Source of the DNA: Solibacteraceae bacterium
GTDB taxonomy: Bacteria; Acidobacteriota; Terriglobia; Bryobacterales; Bryobacteraceae
Length of the DNA: 35,190 nucleotides
Direction of reading: 5' to 3'
Assembly: GCA_021324015.1 (NCBI GenBank)
Contig: JAJPJX010000120.1
Coordinates: forward strand, 1-35,190
Within the stretch, counting starts at the first letter, position 1, and the number at the start of each line of letters is the position of its first letter. The position numbers were made by a program, and so were the translations under genes. Of this stretch, positions 6,831-15,761 are shown piece by piece. The notes under the pieces were generated by a model that searched no databases, was not told the origin of the DNA, and was given only the letters and a program-made list of their open reading frames with translations.

Positions 6831-8249
6831 ATGCAGACGTCAGGGCACTTTTCGATTCTGAGCCGGCGCGGATTTCTGGCCGGCTGCTCCGGCGCGGCGG
6901 CCTGCCTGGCTTGCCCCGCCGTGTGCCGGGCGACGGCCGCCACCCCACAGTCGCTGGTTCCTAACGAACGGATGAAACTGCGGCTGGTCTACACCCATCC
7001 GGACCCGAAACTGGAGGGATGGCCCTATCAGGGCTATGACTACGAGAGCCGCAAGAAAGAACTGACCGAGCGCCTGCGCCGGGCTTGTCCCAATGTTGAT
7101 TTCCTGCCGGTGTGGGCTCAGGAAGAAGCCGACGGCAAGAAGGTTCTGGAAGGCGACGGCGAAGTGGACGGCTATCTGGTCTATCTTCTCGGTATCCCCT
7201 CTTCGGCAGCCCGCGCGATCGTGTTTTCCGGCCGCCCGGCGATTTTGGCGGACGATCTGTACGGTGGCACCGGGCAGTTCCTGGGCCTTTATGGCGAGGC
7301 GTTGCGCAAAGGCATGCGCGTGGCCGGCGTCTCTTCCAGCCGCTTGACGGACGTCGCGGACGCCGTGCATGTGCTGGAGGCTCTCCGGAAGTTCCAAAAG
7401 TCGACAATCCTGGACGTCGTCAACCGCGACCTGGGGGCCGCTCCCGCTCTGTACCGGGACACCCTGGGAGTCGGAATTCAGACCATCAGCGCCGCGGAAC
7501 TGGACGACGCCTATCGGAGCGCGGACCGTGCCGAGGCTGTCCAGTGGGCGCAGGCGTGGGCCGCGGGCGCGGCCCGGATCGTGGAGCCCTCGCGCGCGGA
7601 AATCCAGAAGTCCGGCGCCATGTACGTGGGCATGTCCGGCCTGATGTTACGGCATCACGCGCAGGGCATCGCCATCGACTGCCTGCGGCTGTTCTATGGC
7701 GGCCAGATGGCGGCGTATCCCTGCCTGGGCTTTTTTCAGCTCAACAACGACGGTTTGGTCGGCGCCTGCGAGGCGGACCTGCAATCCGCCAGCACTATGC
7801 TGCTGCTCACCTACCTGGTGGGCCGGCCCGGCTACATCTCGGATCCGGTCATCGACACCTCCAAGAACCAGATCATCTACGCCCATTGCGTGGCGCCGAA
7901 CAAAGTGTTCGGCCCCGGTGGCGCCGCCAATCCGTATCACATTCGCAGCCATTCGGAGGATCGCAAGGGCGCGGCCGTACGGTCCCTGCTGCCGCTGGGC
8001 GAGATGACCACCACGCTGAAATTGGTGCCCGAAGAGAAGACCCTGGTCATGCATCAGGCCAGGACGGTCGCGAATATCGATGACGATCGCGCCTGCCGCA
8101 CGAAATTGGCTGCCGAACCGAAGGACGCCCGCAAGCTGGCCGCGGACTGGCGCTGGGGATGGCACCGGGTCACGGTCTACGGAGAATATCGCGTGCCGGT
8201 GCAGACCGCCGGCTCCCTGTTGGGCTTCCGCGTGGTGGAAGAAGGCTAG
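6831..8249 (+). CDS. Exported L-fucose-isomerase-like protein
   Basis: A 472-residue protein with a twin-arginine signal (SRRGFLAG at 11-18, then an Ala/Cys-rich hydrophobic stretch to about residue 36). The mature part resembles the fucose/arabinose isomerase fold: an N-terminal Rossmann-like portion and a C-terminal part with GACEADLQSASTMLLLTYLVG, SDPVIDTSKNQ and IIYAHCVAPNK. The Glu, Asp and His in those segments are plausible metal ligands by analogy with FucI (inference). Export by Tat is unusual for a sugar isomerase, but export-tagged homologues of sugar enzymes are common in Acidobacteria and Planctomycetes. It is followed 51 bases later by an exported Gfo/Idh/MocA oxidoreductase, suggesting a joint sugar-modifying role. 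Isomerase activity is not certain. Confidence 0.68.
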   Translation: MQTSGHFSILSRRGFLAGCSGAAACLACPAVCRATAATPQSLVPNERMKLRLVYTHPDPKLEGWPYQGYDYESRKKELTERLRRACPNVDFLPVWAQEEADGKKVLEGDGEVDGYLVYLLGIPSSAARAIVFSGRPAILADDLYGGTGQFLGLYGEALRKGMRVAGVSSSRLTDVADAVHVLEALRKFQKSTILDVVNRDLGAAPALYRDTLGVGIQTISAAELDDAYRSADRAEAVQWAQAWAAGAARIVEPSRAEIQKSGAMYVGMSGLMLRHHAQGIAIDCLRLFYGGQMAAYPCLGFFQLNNDGLVGACEADLQSASTMLLLTYLVGRPGYISDPVIDTSKNQIIYAHCVAPNKVFGPGGAANPYHIRSHSEDRKGAAVRSLLPLGEMTTTLKLVPEEKTLVMHQARTVANIDDDRACRTKLAAEPKDARKLAADWRWGWHRVTVYGEYRVPVQTAGSLLGFRVVEEG

Positions 8250-8260
8250 CCGCCGCGGAC

Positions 8261-8290
8261 TTGACTTTCCCGCGCGCCGGATTCCATCCT
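8261..8290 (+). promoter_or_regulatory. Possible promoter of the first Gfo/Idh/MocA gene
   Basis: TTGACT (8261-8266) is a good -35 hexamer. CATCCT (8285-8290), 18 bases on, is a weak -10, ending ten bases before the ATG. The gene may also be co-transcribed with the isomerase-like gene upstream. Confidence 0.22.
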
Positions 8291-8300
8291 TTGAGACGCC

Positions 8301-9410
8301 ATGCAAAGGAGAGAATTCGCCAAACTGGCCGGCGCCGGGATCGCTCTTCCAGCCCTGTCGCCGGGCGCGCCGGCGTCCAAAAGCATTAAAGCCGCCGTCA
8401 TCACCGGCGCCGGCGGTGTCCACCTGAGTTCCTATTTCGAGTCGCTGCGCCTGGCCGAAGTGGTGGCCGCGGTCGCGGTGTGCGACCCGAGCGGCCAATC
8501 GCTGCCCCTGGCGCGGAAATTGCTGGCCGGCAAGTTGACGGCGGGCTATCAGGACCGGCAGGCCATGCTGCGCCAGGAAAAACCCGAGCTGGCCCTGGTC
8601 AGCCTGGATGGCGTGGAGTCTCCGCCGGCCATCGATGCGGCGCTCGAGGCCGGCTGCCACGTGCTCGCCGAGAAGCCCGCCTGCGTGCGCCTGGAGGAAT
8701 TCGAGCGGCTGAACCGCAAGGCCCAGAGCCGTCACCGGCAGCTCCTCCTGGCCCTCGCCAACCGCGTCGATCCCGTCATCCTGGAGGCCCGGCGGCTGGT
8801 TCGCGAGGGAAAGATCGGCACAGTGTACGGGGTGGAGGCGCACATCATCGCGGATCAGACCCGGCTGAAAGATCCGGGCTACCGCAACGTCTGGAGAGCG
8901 CTGAAGGCGCGCGCCGGAGGCGGCCATCTGATCTGGCTGGGCATTCACTGGCTGGACCTGGCCATGTACGTGACCGGCTTACCCGTCCGGGCCGTCACGG
9001 GCTTCACCGCCAACGTAGGCGGGCAGCCGCTAGATGTCGAAGACAGCGCGGTGGTGGCCATGCGCTTCGAAAACGGCTCGCTGGGCACGCTGACCTCGGG
9101 CTATTACCTGGATAAGGGCTATCATTCACACCTGAAAATCTGGGGCTCGCAGGGCTGGCTGCAGGTGCACAAGTACACCAACGTCCCGCTCGAATGGTAC
9201 AGCACCGCGGACCCGAATCCCCAGGTGTACCGTTGGGACAGCACCCGCAAGCCGCCGGGAGACGTCTATTCCCCCTTCGTTCGCGCTGTGGCGCGCGCCT
9301 GCGCCGGCCTCGAACCCTTTCCGCTGAACGGCGACGAGAGCGCGCGGGTGCTCAAGGCCATCTTCGCCTGCTACCGCGCCGCGGAGACCGGCCAGACACA
9401 ATCTATCTGA
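8301..9410 (+). CDS. Gfo/Idh/MocA-family oxidoreductase with Tat-like N-terminus
   Basis: A 369-residue NAD(P)-dependent sugar dehydrogenase-like protein. The N-terminus (QRREFAKLAGAG...) resembles a short Tat signal. The dinucleotide-binding region begins VITGAGGVH (about residue 34); the usual GxGxxG is changed in its last Gly. The family motif AEKPA occurs at about 125, and HWLDLAMYVTG in the catalytic domain supplies the conserved His/Asp region. The substrate is not predictable from sequence. It ends 20 bases from the stop of a minus-strand member of the same family, so the two are convergent and not simple tandem copies. Whether cofactor is held in the periplasm, as in glucose-fructose oxidoreductase, is an inference. 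Confidence 0.82.
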   Translation: MQRREFAKLAGAGIALPALSPGAPASKSIKAAVITGAGGVHLSSYFESLRLAEVVAAVAVCDPSGQSLPLARKLLAGKLTAGYQDRQAMLRQEKPELALVSLDGVESPPAIDAALEAGCHVLAEKPACVRLEEFERLNRKAQSRHRQLLLALANRVDPVILEARRLVREGKIGTVYGVEAHIIADQTRLKDPGYRNVWRALKARAGGGHLIWLGIHWLDLAMYVTGLPVRAVTGFTANVGGQPLDVEDSAVVAMRFENGSLGTLTSGYYLDKGYHSHLKIWGSQGWLQVHKYTNVPLEWYSTADPNPQVYRWDSTRKPPGDVYSPFVRAVARACAGLEPFPLNGDESARVLKAIFACYRAAETGQTQSI

Positions 9411-9430
9411 CCGCGGCGCGCCCCAGCCCC

Positions 9431-10798
9431 CTACACCTGGTCCGGAACCACGTAGGGCGCTCGGTACTTGCGGGTGAGGTATTGGTTGGCCTCCGCGTCT
9501 CCGGGAAAGGTCTCCGTGGCCGGATCGAAGGTCAGTTTCCTGCCGGTTCGAAACGCGATGTTGGCCAGGTGGCAGAGCGCCGTGGACATGTGCCCTTCCA
9601 GAATCTCGCAGTGCAGGTCTTCGCGCTTCCGCGAGCGCACGCAGTCGATGAAATTCTGAAAGTGGCTGACTTCCTGCCCCGCCGCATCGGGTATGGGCGG
9701 CCCGGGTTTGTAGGAGATCTTCGGAAAGCTGAGGTTCGAGGCTCGCAGCGAAATGCCCGAGGGCGGGTCCGGAGTGGTCCCGGCCACAAAGTCTCCCACC
9801 ACCGTCGTCCAGTTCTGCGCCGACGTGATGTATCCCTGCGGCGTGTAAAAGAATTCGCCCATCTGCACGCCCCCGAACGAGGGGCTGGGCAGCGTGGTCA
9901 CGTCGGCTTCGAAAATGGTGCCGTCGGCATATTCGAAACTGGCCACCTGCATGTTCGGCGTCTCCTGGTCCGAGTGGTCGGCGAACAAGCCGCCGTAGCA
10001 CTGCACCTTCACCGGATGCGCGTGCTTGTCCATGGCCCAGCGCACCAGGTCCAGCGCATGCACGCCGTTGTTGCCCACCTCCGTGGTGGACGTGTCCCAG
10101 AAGTAGTGCCATCCGTAATGGAAGCGGTTCAACGTGAAGGGCCGGTAGGGCGCCGGGCCCAGGAAGAGGTCCCAATGCACGCCGTTCGGAATGGAGGATT
10201 CCTGCACCGTGCCCACACTCAGCCGCCCGCGGTAGACCACCGCGCGGGCGCGGTAGGCCGGTCCGAACGCGGCGCCCTGCACGAAACGCACGCCCGCCAG
10301 GTTGCGCAATTCGCTGCGCCGGTTCAGCCCGGCCTGCACCATCCGGCCATACTTGCGCGCGGCTTCCACCATCTTGCGGCCTTCGCGCAGGTTGTGGCAC
10401 ACGGGCTTCTCCACGTATACGTCCTTGCCCGCCTGGCAGGCCCAGATGGTGGCGAGCGCGTGCCAGTGGTCCGGGGTGGCCACGGATACGGCGTCCAGGT
10501 CCTTGGTCTCCAGCAGCTTCCGGATATCGAAGAAGGTCTGCGGCCGGTATCCGCCGATCTTTTCGATCTCCGCCACCGCGGCCGGAAACAGACGCTCGTC
10601 GATATCGCACAGGTACGCCACGCGCACCCCGCGAATGCGGGCGAAGTTCCGGTAATGGTCGCGGCCGCGGCCGCGGAAGCCGATCACCGCCAGGTTGATG
10701 CGATTGTTGGGACTCTGCTGCCCCCACGACGGACGCACGGCCGGTGCGGCGGCCGCGGCGGCGCGTTGGACGAATTCGCGACGGCTGGCTGACGACAT
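9431..10798 (-). CDS. Gfo/Idh/MocA-family oxidoreductase with Tat-type signal
   Basis: A 455-residue exported oxidoreductase starting MSSASRREFVQRAAAAAAP, a twin-arginine type signal with an Ala-rich h-region. The Rossmann start is INLAVIGFRGRGRDHY (about 34-49). EKPVCHNLREG (about 127-137) is the catalytic-domain signature, and HALDLVRWAM sits near residue 245. A long C-terminal beta domain contains GYITSAQNWTTVVGDFVAGT. The length and architecture match the large acidobacterial/planctomycete subgroup of unknown substrate. It diverges from the aldolase/dehydrogenase gene across 72 bases, which suggests shared regulation. It may act on modified or polysaccharide-linked sugars (inference). Confidence 0.85.
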   Translation of the reverse strand: MSSASRREFVQRAAAAAAPAVRPSWGQQSPNNRINLAVIGFRGRGRDHYRNFARIRGVRVAYLCDIDERLFPAAVAEIEKIGGYRPQTFFDIRKLLETKDLDAVSVATPDHWHALATIWACQAGKDVYVEKPVCHNLREGRKMVEAARKYGRMVQAGLNRRSELRNLAGVRFVQGAAFGPAYRARAVVYRGRLSVGTVQESSIPNGVHWDLFLGPAPYRPFTLNRFHYGWHYFWDTSTTEVGNNGVHALDLVRWAMDKHAHPVKVQCYGGLFADHSDQETPNMQVASFEYADGTIFEADVTTLPSPSFGGVQMGEFFYTPQGYITSAQNWTTVVGDFVAGTTPDPPSGISLRASNLSFPKISYKPGPPIPDAAGQEVSHFQNFIDCVRSRKREDLHCEILEGHMSTALCHLANIAFRTGRKLTFDPATETFPGDAEANQYLTRKYRAPYVVPDQV

Positions 10799-10870
10799 GC
10801 TATCTACTCTATCGAATCCTCCGAAGCGAGTCTTTTTTCCGCTATTCTGGGAGAAACCACACTACATCCA

Positions 10871-13075
10871 ATGCAATATCTCTGCGACCTCTGGGATGAC
10901 GCCTATGCCGGCGAGCGGGCCGGCGACCCTCTCGAATTACTGCGCTACCGCTCGAACCTGCTGGGAGCCGACCTGCGCATCACGAACTTCGGCGGCGGCA
11001 ACACCAGCTCCAAGTTCGAGCTGCCGGATCCGTTCACCGGACTGCCCGTGCGCGTGCTTGCGGTAAAAGGCAGCGGCGGCGATCTGGGCAGCATCGGCAG
11101 GCACGGCTTCGCCATTCTGTACCTGGACCGGCTCGAACAGTTGCGCTCGATGTACCGCGGCGAGGAGCACGAAGACGAGATGGTCTCGTACTACCCGCTG
11201 GCGGCCTTCGGCGAGAACCGCGTGGCGGCCTCGATTGACACGCCCCTGCACGCCTTTCTGCCGTTCCCCTGCGTCGATCACCTGCATCCCGACTGGGCCA
11301 TCGCCCTGGCGGCGAGCGCCAACGGGAAAGCCAGGCTGGAAGAGTTCAACCGCCGCTTCGGGCGCCATCTGGTGTGGCTTCCCTGGCAGCGGCCGGGCTT
11401 CGAGCTGGGCTTGATGTTGCAGCGCACCGCGGAGGCGAATCCGCAATGCGACGGCATCGTGCTGGGAAGCCATGGCCTGTTCACCTGGGGTGATACCCCG
11501 CGGGAATGTTACCGCCACAGCCTGGCGGTGATCGATGAGCTGGGGCAGTTCGTGATGGAGCGGCAGGACGCTTTGGGCGATCAGCTTTTCGGCGGCCCGC
11601 AGCACATGGCCCGAAAAGACGCGCGCTTTCTGGCCGCCTCGATCCTCCCCTACCTGCGCGGCAAGCTGGCCACCCAGCGGCGGTCCATCGCGCACTACAA
11701 CGATTCGCCTGAGGTGCTGCACTTCGTCAACTCGCGCGACGCCCGGGAACTGGCGCGGCTGGGCACGAGCTGCCCGGATCACTTCGTGCGCACGCGCATC
11801 CGCCCGCTGTATATCGGATGGAATCCGCAGGCCGAGGACGAAGACAAGCTGAAGCGCGAAATCGCGGCGGGTGCCCAGACTTACCGCGAAGAATATGCCG
11901 CCTACTATCACAACTACGCCCAGCCGGATTCGCCCGCGCTGCGGGATCCCAATCCGTCCGTGGTGCTGATTCCGGGGCTGGGAATGTTCACCTTCGGCAA
12001 GCACAAGACCGAGGCGCGCATCACCGGCGAGTTCTACCTGAACGCGATTCACGTGATGGCGGGAGCGACGGCCTTGGGCGAGGGCAACCCGGCGCCGGTT
12101 GCCCTGCCGCAGGCCAAGCGCGCGGAGGATTCCGCGGATTTTACCAGCCACCGGAACTATGTGGCCCTGCCGCCGAAAGAAGCCTTCCGCATCGAATACT
12201 GGGCCTTGGAAGAAGCCAAGCTGCGCCGCATGCCGGCGGAGAAGGAATTCAGCCGGAAGATTTTCTTGCTGGTGGGCGGCGGTAGCGGCATCGGCCGGGC
12301 CACGGCTCTCCGCCTGGCGGAACGCGGAGCGCACGTGATGGTCACCGACCGGGACGCGGATGCCGCGGCGGAGACCGCCAGGCGGGCCGCTTTAGCGGCC
12401 GGGCGCGAGGCCGTGGCGAGTTGCGCCCTGGACCTGGCTAAACGCGAGACCATCCGCGCGGCCCTCGCCGAGACCGCCCTGCGCTTCGGCGGCGTGGATG
12501 GCGTCATCAATACGGCCGCCATCTTCGAGGCGCCCGACGCAAGCGGCCTGGTCTCGGACGAGCGCTGGCGCCGCACGCTCGAGATCAATGTCACTGGCAA
12601 TCACCTGCTGACGGATGAGGCCCGCACCATGCTGTTCGCCCAGGAACTTCCGGCGGTGATTATCCTCACCAGTTCCGCCAACGCCGTGGTGCCCAAGCGC
12701 GGCAGCGAGGTGTATGACATCAGCAAGAGTGCCGTCAACCACCTGGTCCGCGAGTTGGCCGTGGGCATGGCGCCGCTGGTGCGCGTGAACGGCATCGCGC
12801 CGGCCACCGTGGTCCAGGGTTCGGCGATGTTCCCCCGCGACCGGCTGATTGCCTCGCTGACCAAGTACGGCATCGCCTTCGGCGAGGACGAGCCCACCGA
12901 AGCGCTCCGCCAGAAGCTGGCGGACTTTTACGCGCGGCGCACGCTGACGGGCCTGGCCATCACGCCGCAGGATTGCGCCGAAGCCATCTGCTGGCTGGCC
13001 AGCGAACGCGCCGCCAAGACCACCGGGCACCTGATTCCCGTGGACGGCGGCCTCGCCGAGGCCTTCTTGCGCTAA
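10871..13075 (+). CDS. Bifunctional class II aldolase / short-chain dehydrogenase (rhamnulose-1-phosphate aldolase type)
   Basis: A 734-residue two-domain enzyme. The N-terminal class II aldolase domain (about 1-440) has GGGNTSSKF, a His-rich metal site with HAFLPF (H127) and DHLHPD (H137, H139), and GSHGLFTWG. The C-terminal SDR domain (about 460-734) has VGGGSGIGRA for NAD binding, NTAA, a catalytic TSS (600-602) and Tyr615-x3-Lys619. Known members of this fusion family split L-rhamnulose 1-phosphate to dihydroxyacetone phosphate and L-lactaldehyde, then oxidise the aldehyde. Other deoxysugar substrates are possible, and the neighbouring fucose-isomerase-like protein keeps L-fucose in play. 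No rhamnose kinase or isomerase is visible in the window. The ATG lacks a clear Shine-Dalgarno. Confidence 0.88.
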   Translation: MQYLCDLWDDAYAGERAGDPLELLRYRSNLLGADLRITNFGGGNTSSKFELPDPFTGLPVRVLAVKGSGGDLGSIGRHGFAILYLDRLEQLRSMYRGEEHEDEMVSYYPLAAFGENRVAASIDTPLHAFLPFPCVDHLHPDWAIALAASANGKARLEEFNRRFGRHLVWLPWQRPGFELGLMLQRTAEANPQCDGIVLGSHGLFTWGDTPRECYRHSLAVIDELGQFVMERQDALGDQLFGGPQHMARKDARFLAASILPYLRGKLATQRRSIAHYNDSPEVLHFVNSRDARELARLGTSCPDHFVRTRIRPLYIGWNPQAEDEDKLKREIAAGAQTYREEYAAYYHNYAQPDSPALRDPNPSVVLIPGLGMFTFGKHKTEARITGEFYLNAIHVMAGATALGEGNPAPVALPQAKRAEDSADFTSHRNYVALPPKEAFRIEYWALEEAKLRRMPAEKEFSRKIFLLVGGGSGIGRATALRLAERGAHVMVTDRDADAAAETARRAALAAGREAVASCALDLAKRETIRAALAETALRFGGVDGVINTAAIFEAPDASGLVSDERWRRTLEINVTGNHLLTDEARTMLFAQELPAVIILTSSANAVVPKRGSEVYDISKSAVNHLVRELAVGMAPLVRVNGIAPATVVQGSAMFPRDRLIASLTKYGIAFGEDEPTEALRQKLADFYARRTLTGLAITPQDCAEAICWLASERAAKTTGHLIPVDGGLAEAFLR

Positions 13076-13133
13076 TTACACCCAGGCTTCTGCAAATCCA
13101 ACCGGGGCGCGGCCGGAGGATCGGTTTGCGGCC

Positions 13134-15761
13134 TCAGTGACGGCCGGCCGCCCAAGCGCCGGCTTGCTCCGGCCTGCCCCATGCGTTGTAGAGTTGAACG
13201 ATCCACTCCCGGGCTAGCTCCAGGTTATACCGGTCCGGGGCCCGGATCCGGCTCTTTCGTGCCGCCATTCCCCGGTAGCCCTCCAGCAGGAGGGGTTCCG
13301 CCTCCGCATACTTCTTCTGCCCGGCCAGGCTGGCGCCTAAGAGGCTCTCCGTGCGGAAGCATTGCCAGTCATCCGGCCGCTTGTTTCGGTCCATCTCCAG
13401 GGCCTGGCGCGCGAGAGACTCGCTGGCGGCGAATTGCCCTTGCGACTGTTTGGCCAGCACCAGGTCGCCCAACGCATCCAGGGTTAGCGGATGGTCCGCG
13501 TTGTAGGCGCGCCTTCGTTCCGCCAGCACCTGCCCGGCATAGGTTTCCGCCAGTGCGTATTTGCCCTGCCGCTGGTACATGTTACCCAGATAGGAAAGGC
13601 AAAAAAGAGTTTGCGGATCCTGAGGACCCCAGATGCGGCGGCTGCTCTCGAGTGCCTGCCTGTAAAGACCTTCGGCCTGTTCGTATTTCCCCTGTGCGTC
13701 GTAGATTCTCGCCAGATCCAATAAGGCCGGCGCGGCGCGGTCGGGACCGGACACGCGGCGCTCGATCTCGAGGACCTGCTTTTGCAGCGGTTCGGCCTGT
13801 GCGTACTTGCCGTCATACAGATAGGTTTTCGCCACGGCGACCAGGCTTGAGAGCGTATCGGAGTGCCCCACACCCCGCAGGCGCTGGAAGGTATTGAGAA
13901 CCTGCTTTTGCAGTGCCTCGGCCTGGGCGTACCTTCCCTGCTCCGTATAGAAGAAGGCCAGGTCCTCCATCGCGTATAGGGTCTCGGAATGCTCAGGTCC
14001 CCACCTGCGCCTGCTGATCTCGAGTTCTTCCCTGTATATTGCCTCCGCGGGCGCGTGCTTTCCCTCCACCATCAAGGCCCACGCGGTAAGAGACATGGCA
14101 TGGAGCGTCTTGGGGTCCTCTAACCCCCATACCCGCCGGCGCAATTCCAGGACGCGCTCGAATTGCTTTCGTCCTTCGGTCCAGACGCTGGCGCCCATGT
14201 AGGTATGCCCGATCGTCTCCCGGATGGCAGCCTCCACCTCCGGTTGCTGGTCGAATTTCCCTTGAATCCGGGCCGCCGCCCGGTCCAGGGCTGTTCGCAC
14301 CGTCATGTTGGGATCAGGCTTCAGTTCGGGATCCGGTTGGCTGCTCTCTTGGGTCCGGCCGTACACGCTCGCCTGCGCGAGCAGATCGTTTTGGAGGAAA
14401 TCACTGATCGCCTGGGCCGTGGCGGCTTCGGAATCCGCCCGGCGTTTCTCCGCTATCGCGGCATTCCGCTCTTGCTGCGCGCGCGCTTCGGCCGCTGTGG
14501 CCCGGTCCCGTTGCTCCACGGCCGCCCACTCGGCCTTCCGCGCGCGGATCGCCTCCCAGGTGCTCGCCGCCGCTCCCGCGGCCAGCGCCACAAACACGGC
14601 CACTGTGCCGGCCACCAGTGCCTTGTGACGCCGCGCAAACTTTTGAACCTGGTAACTGGCGCTCGCCGGCCGCGCCGCAATGGGTTCGTCCGCCAGGCAG
14701 CGCCGGAGGTCGGCCGCCAGGTCTGCGGCCGAAGCATACCTCCGCCCCTTTTCCTTTTCCAATGCCTTGGCGGCGATGGTCTCGATGTCGCCCCGAAAGC
14801 TGCGATGGATAGACCCGAGCGGCGCCGGTTCTTTTTCTCGAATTACCGCGACCGCTTCGGACAGCGGCTTCCGCTCGATGTCGTAGGGCGGTCCACCCGC
14901 CAGTAGTTCGTAGAGGATGAGACCCAACGCGTACACATCGCTGCGGATGTCGAGAGCCTGCGGGTCCCCGGTCACCTGCTCCGGGCTCATGTAGGCAAGG
15001 GTTCCCACGAGTTGCCCCAAGGCGGTCTGCTGCGTCAGTTGCGCATCGCTCTCCGTAACCCGCGCGACGCCGAAATCCAGAATCTTGGGCTGCCCCGTCT
15101 CGTCCACGAGAATGTTGCCCGGTTTCAGATCGCGGTGAATCACGCCGCGTTGATGCGCGTGCCCGGCGGCATCGCAGATTCTGACCATCAACGCCAGCCG
15201 CTCGCGCGTGTCAAGCTGGTGCGCCTCCGCATACTCCAGTAACGGCCGGCCACGGATGAGCTCCATGGCGAAGAACGGCTGAGGACCGAATCCGGTATCC
15301 GCCGTGCCAGCTTCGTAGATCTGCGCGATTCCCGGATGCTGCAACCGGCCTAATGCCCGGCATTCATACTGAAATCGCCGCATTGCTTCGGCGGTGGCAA
15401 AACCCGGCTTGATCAGTTTGAGCGCTACCACGCGCCGGGGCTGCTCTTGTTCCGCCTCATACACGGCCCCCATGCCGCCCTCGCCCACCAGGCGAACCAC
15501 CCGGTAGCGGCCCACTGTGGCCGGGATCGATCTTCGCGCGCCGCCCGCCGCGGCCGAGACTGCCAGAGCCCTCGCCGCCACGTCCATCGCCGGCGCCTCC
15601 AGAAAACTGTCGGCTCCTTGCGCCAGCAGCGATGCCACCTCCCGCTTCAAGAACTCATCTCCGCCGCAGGCTTTTTCTACAAAGTCCGCCCGCTCACTCT
15701 CGTCCACCGCCAGAGCGGAGTGAAAAAGCTGCTCGACTTGATGCCAGCGCTCAGATTCCAA
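13134..15761 (-). CDS. Transmembrane Ser/Thr protein kinase with C-terminal TPR array
   Basis: An 875-residue Hanks-type kinase. Segments in order: a short N-terminal region (1-80), then a kinase domain (about 85-360) with glycine loop VGEGGMGAVY (92-101), catalytic Lys115 in VALKLI, HRDLKPGN (Asp211), DFG (229-231) and MSPEQ (258-262). A membrane helix follows at about 382-400, then an Ala/Arg/Glu-rich coiled coil (about 405-455) and many TPR repeats to the C-terminus. The TTG start at 15761 is supported by AAGGAG four bases upstream and by an 11-base overlap with the sigma-factor gene, so the two are translationally coupled. All catalytic motifs are intact. The kinase probably regulates the linked ECF sigma factor, as in similar acidobacterial and planctomycete pairs (inference). 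Confidence 0.92.
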   Translation of the reverse strand: MESERWHQVEQLFHSALAVDESERADFVEKACGGDEFLKREVASLLAQGADSFLEAPAMDVAARALAVSAAAGGARRSIPATVGRYRVVRLVGEGGMGAVYEAEQEQPRRVVALKLIKPGFATAEAMRRFQYECRALGRLQHPGIAQIYEAGTADTGFGPQPFFAMELIRGRPLLEYAEAHQLDTRERLALMVRICDAAGHAHQRGVIHRDLKPGNILVDETGQPKILDFGVARVTESDAQLTQQTALGQLVGTLAYMSPEQVTGDPQALDIRSDVYALGLILYELLAGGPPYDIERKPLSEAVAVIREKEPAPLGSIHRSFRGDIETIAAKALEKEKGRRYASAADLAADLRRCLADEPIAARPASASYQVQKFARRHKALVAGTVAVFVALAAGAAASTWEAIRARKAEWAAVEQRDRATAAEARAQQERNAAIAEKRRADSEAATAQAISDFLQNDLLAQASVYGRTQESSQPDPELKPDPNMTVRTALDRAAARIQGKFDQQPEVEAAIRETIGHTYMGASVWTEGRKQFERVLELRRRVWGLEDPKTLHAMSLTAWALMVEGKHAPAEAIYREELEISRRRWGPEHSETLYAMEDLAFFYTEQGRYAQAEALQKQVLNTFQRLRGVGHSDTLSSLVAVAKTYLYDGKYAQAEPLQKQVLEIERRVSGPDRAAPALLDLARIYDAQGKYEQAEGLYRQALESSRRIWGPQDPQTLFCLSYLGNMYQRQGKYALAETYAGQVLAERRRAYNADHPLTLDALGDLVLAKQSQGQFAASESLARQALEMDRNKRPDDWQCFRTESLLGASLAGQKKYAEAEPLLLEGYRGMAARKSRIRAPDRYNLELAREWIVQLYNAWGRPEQAGAWAAGRH

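Noticed and set aside
9194-10792. A 532-codon open frame on the plus strand opposite the second Gfo/Idh/MocA gene
   Set aside because: Arg/His/Pro-rich antisense shadow; the minus-strand frame has all the family motifs.
8301-10798. The two Gfo/Idh/MocA genes as an inverted duplication
   Set aside because: They differ clearly in length, N-terminus and motif context; they are separate subfamilies and not a recent duplication.
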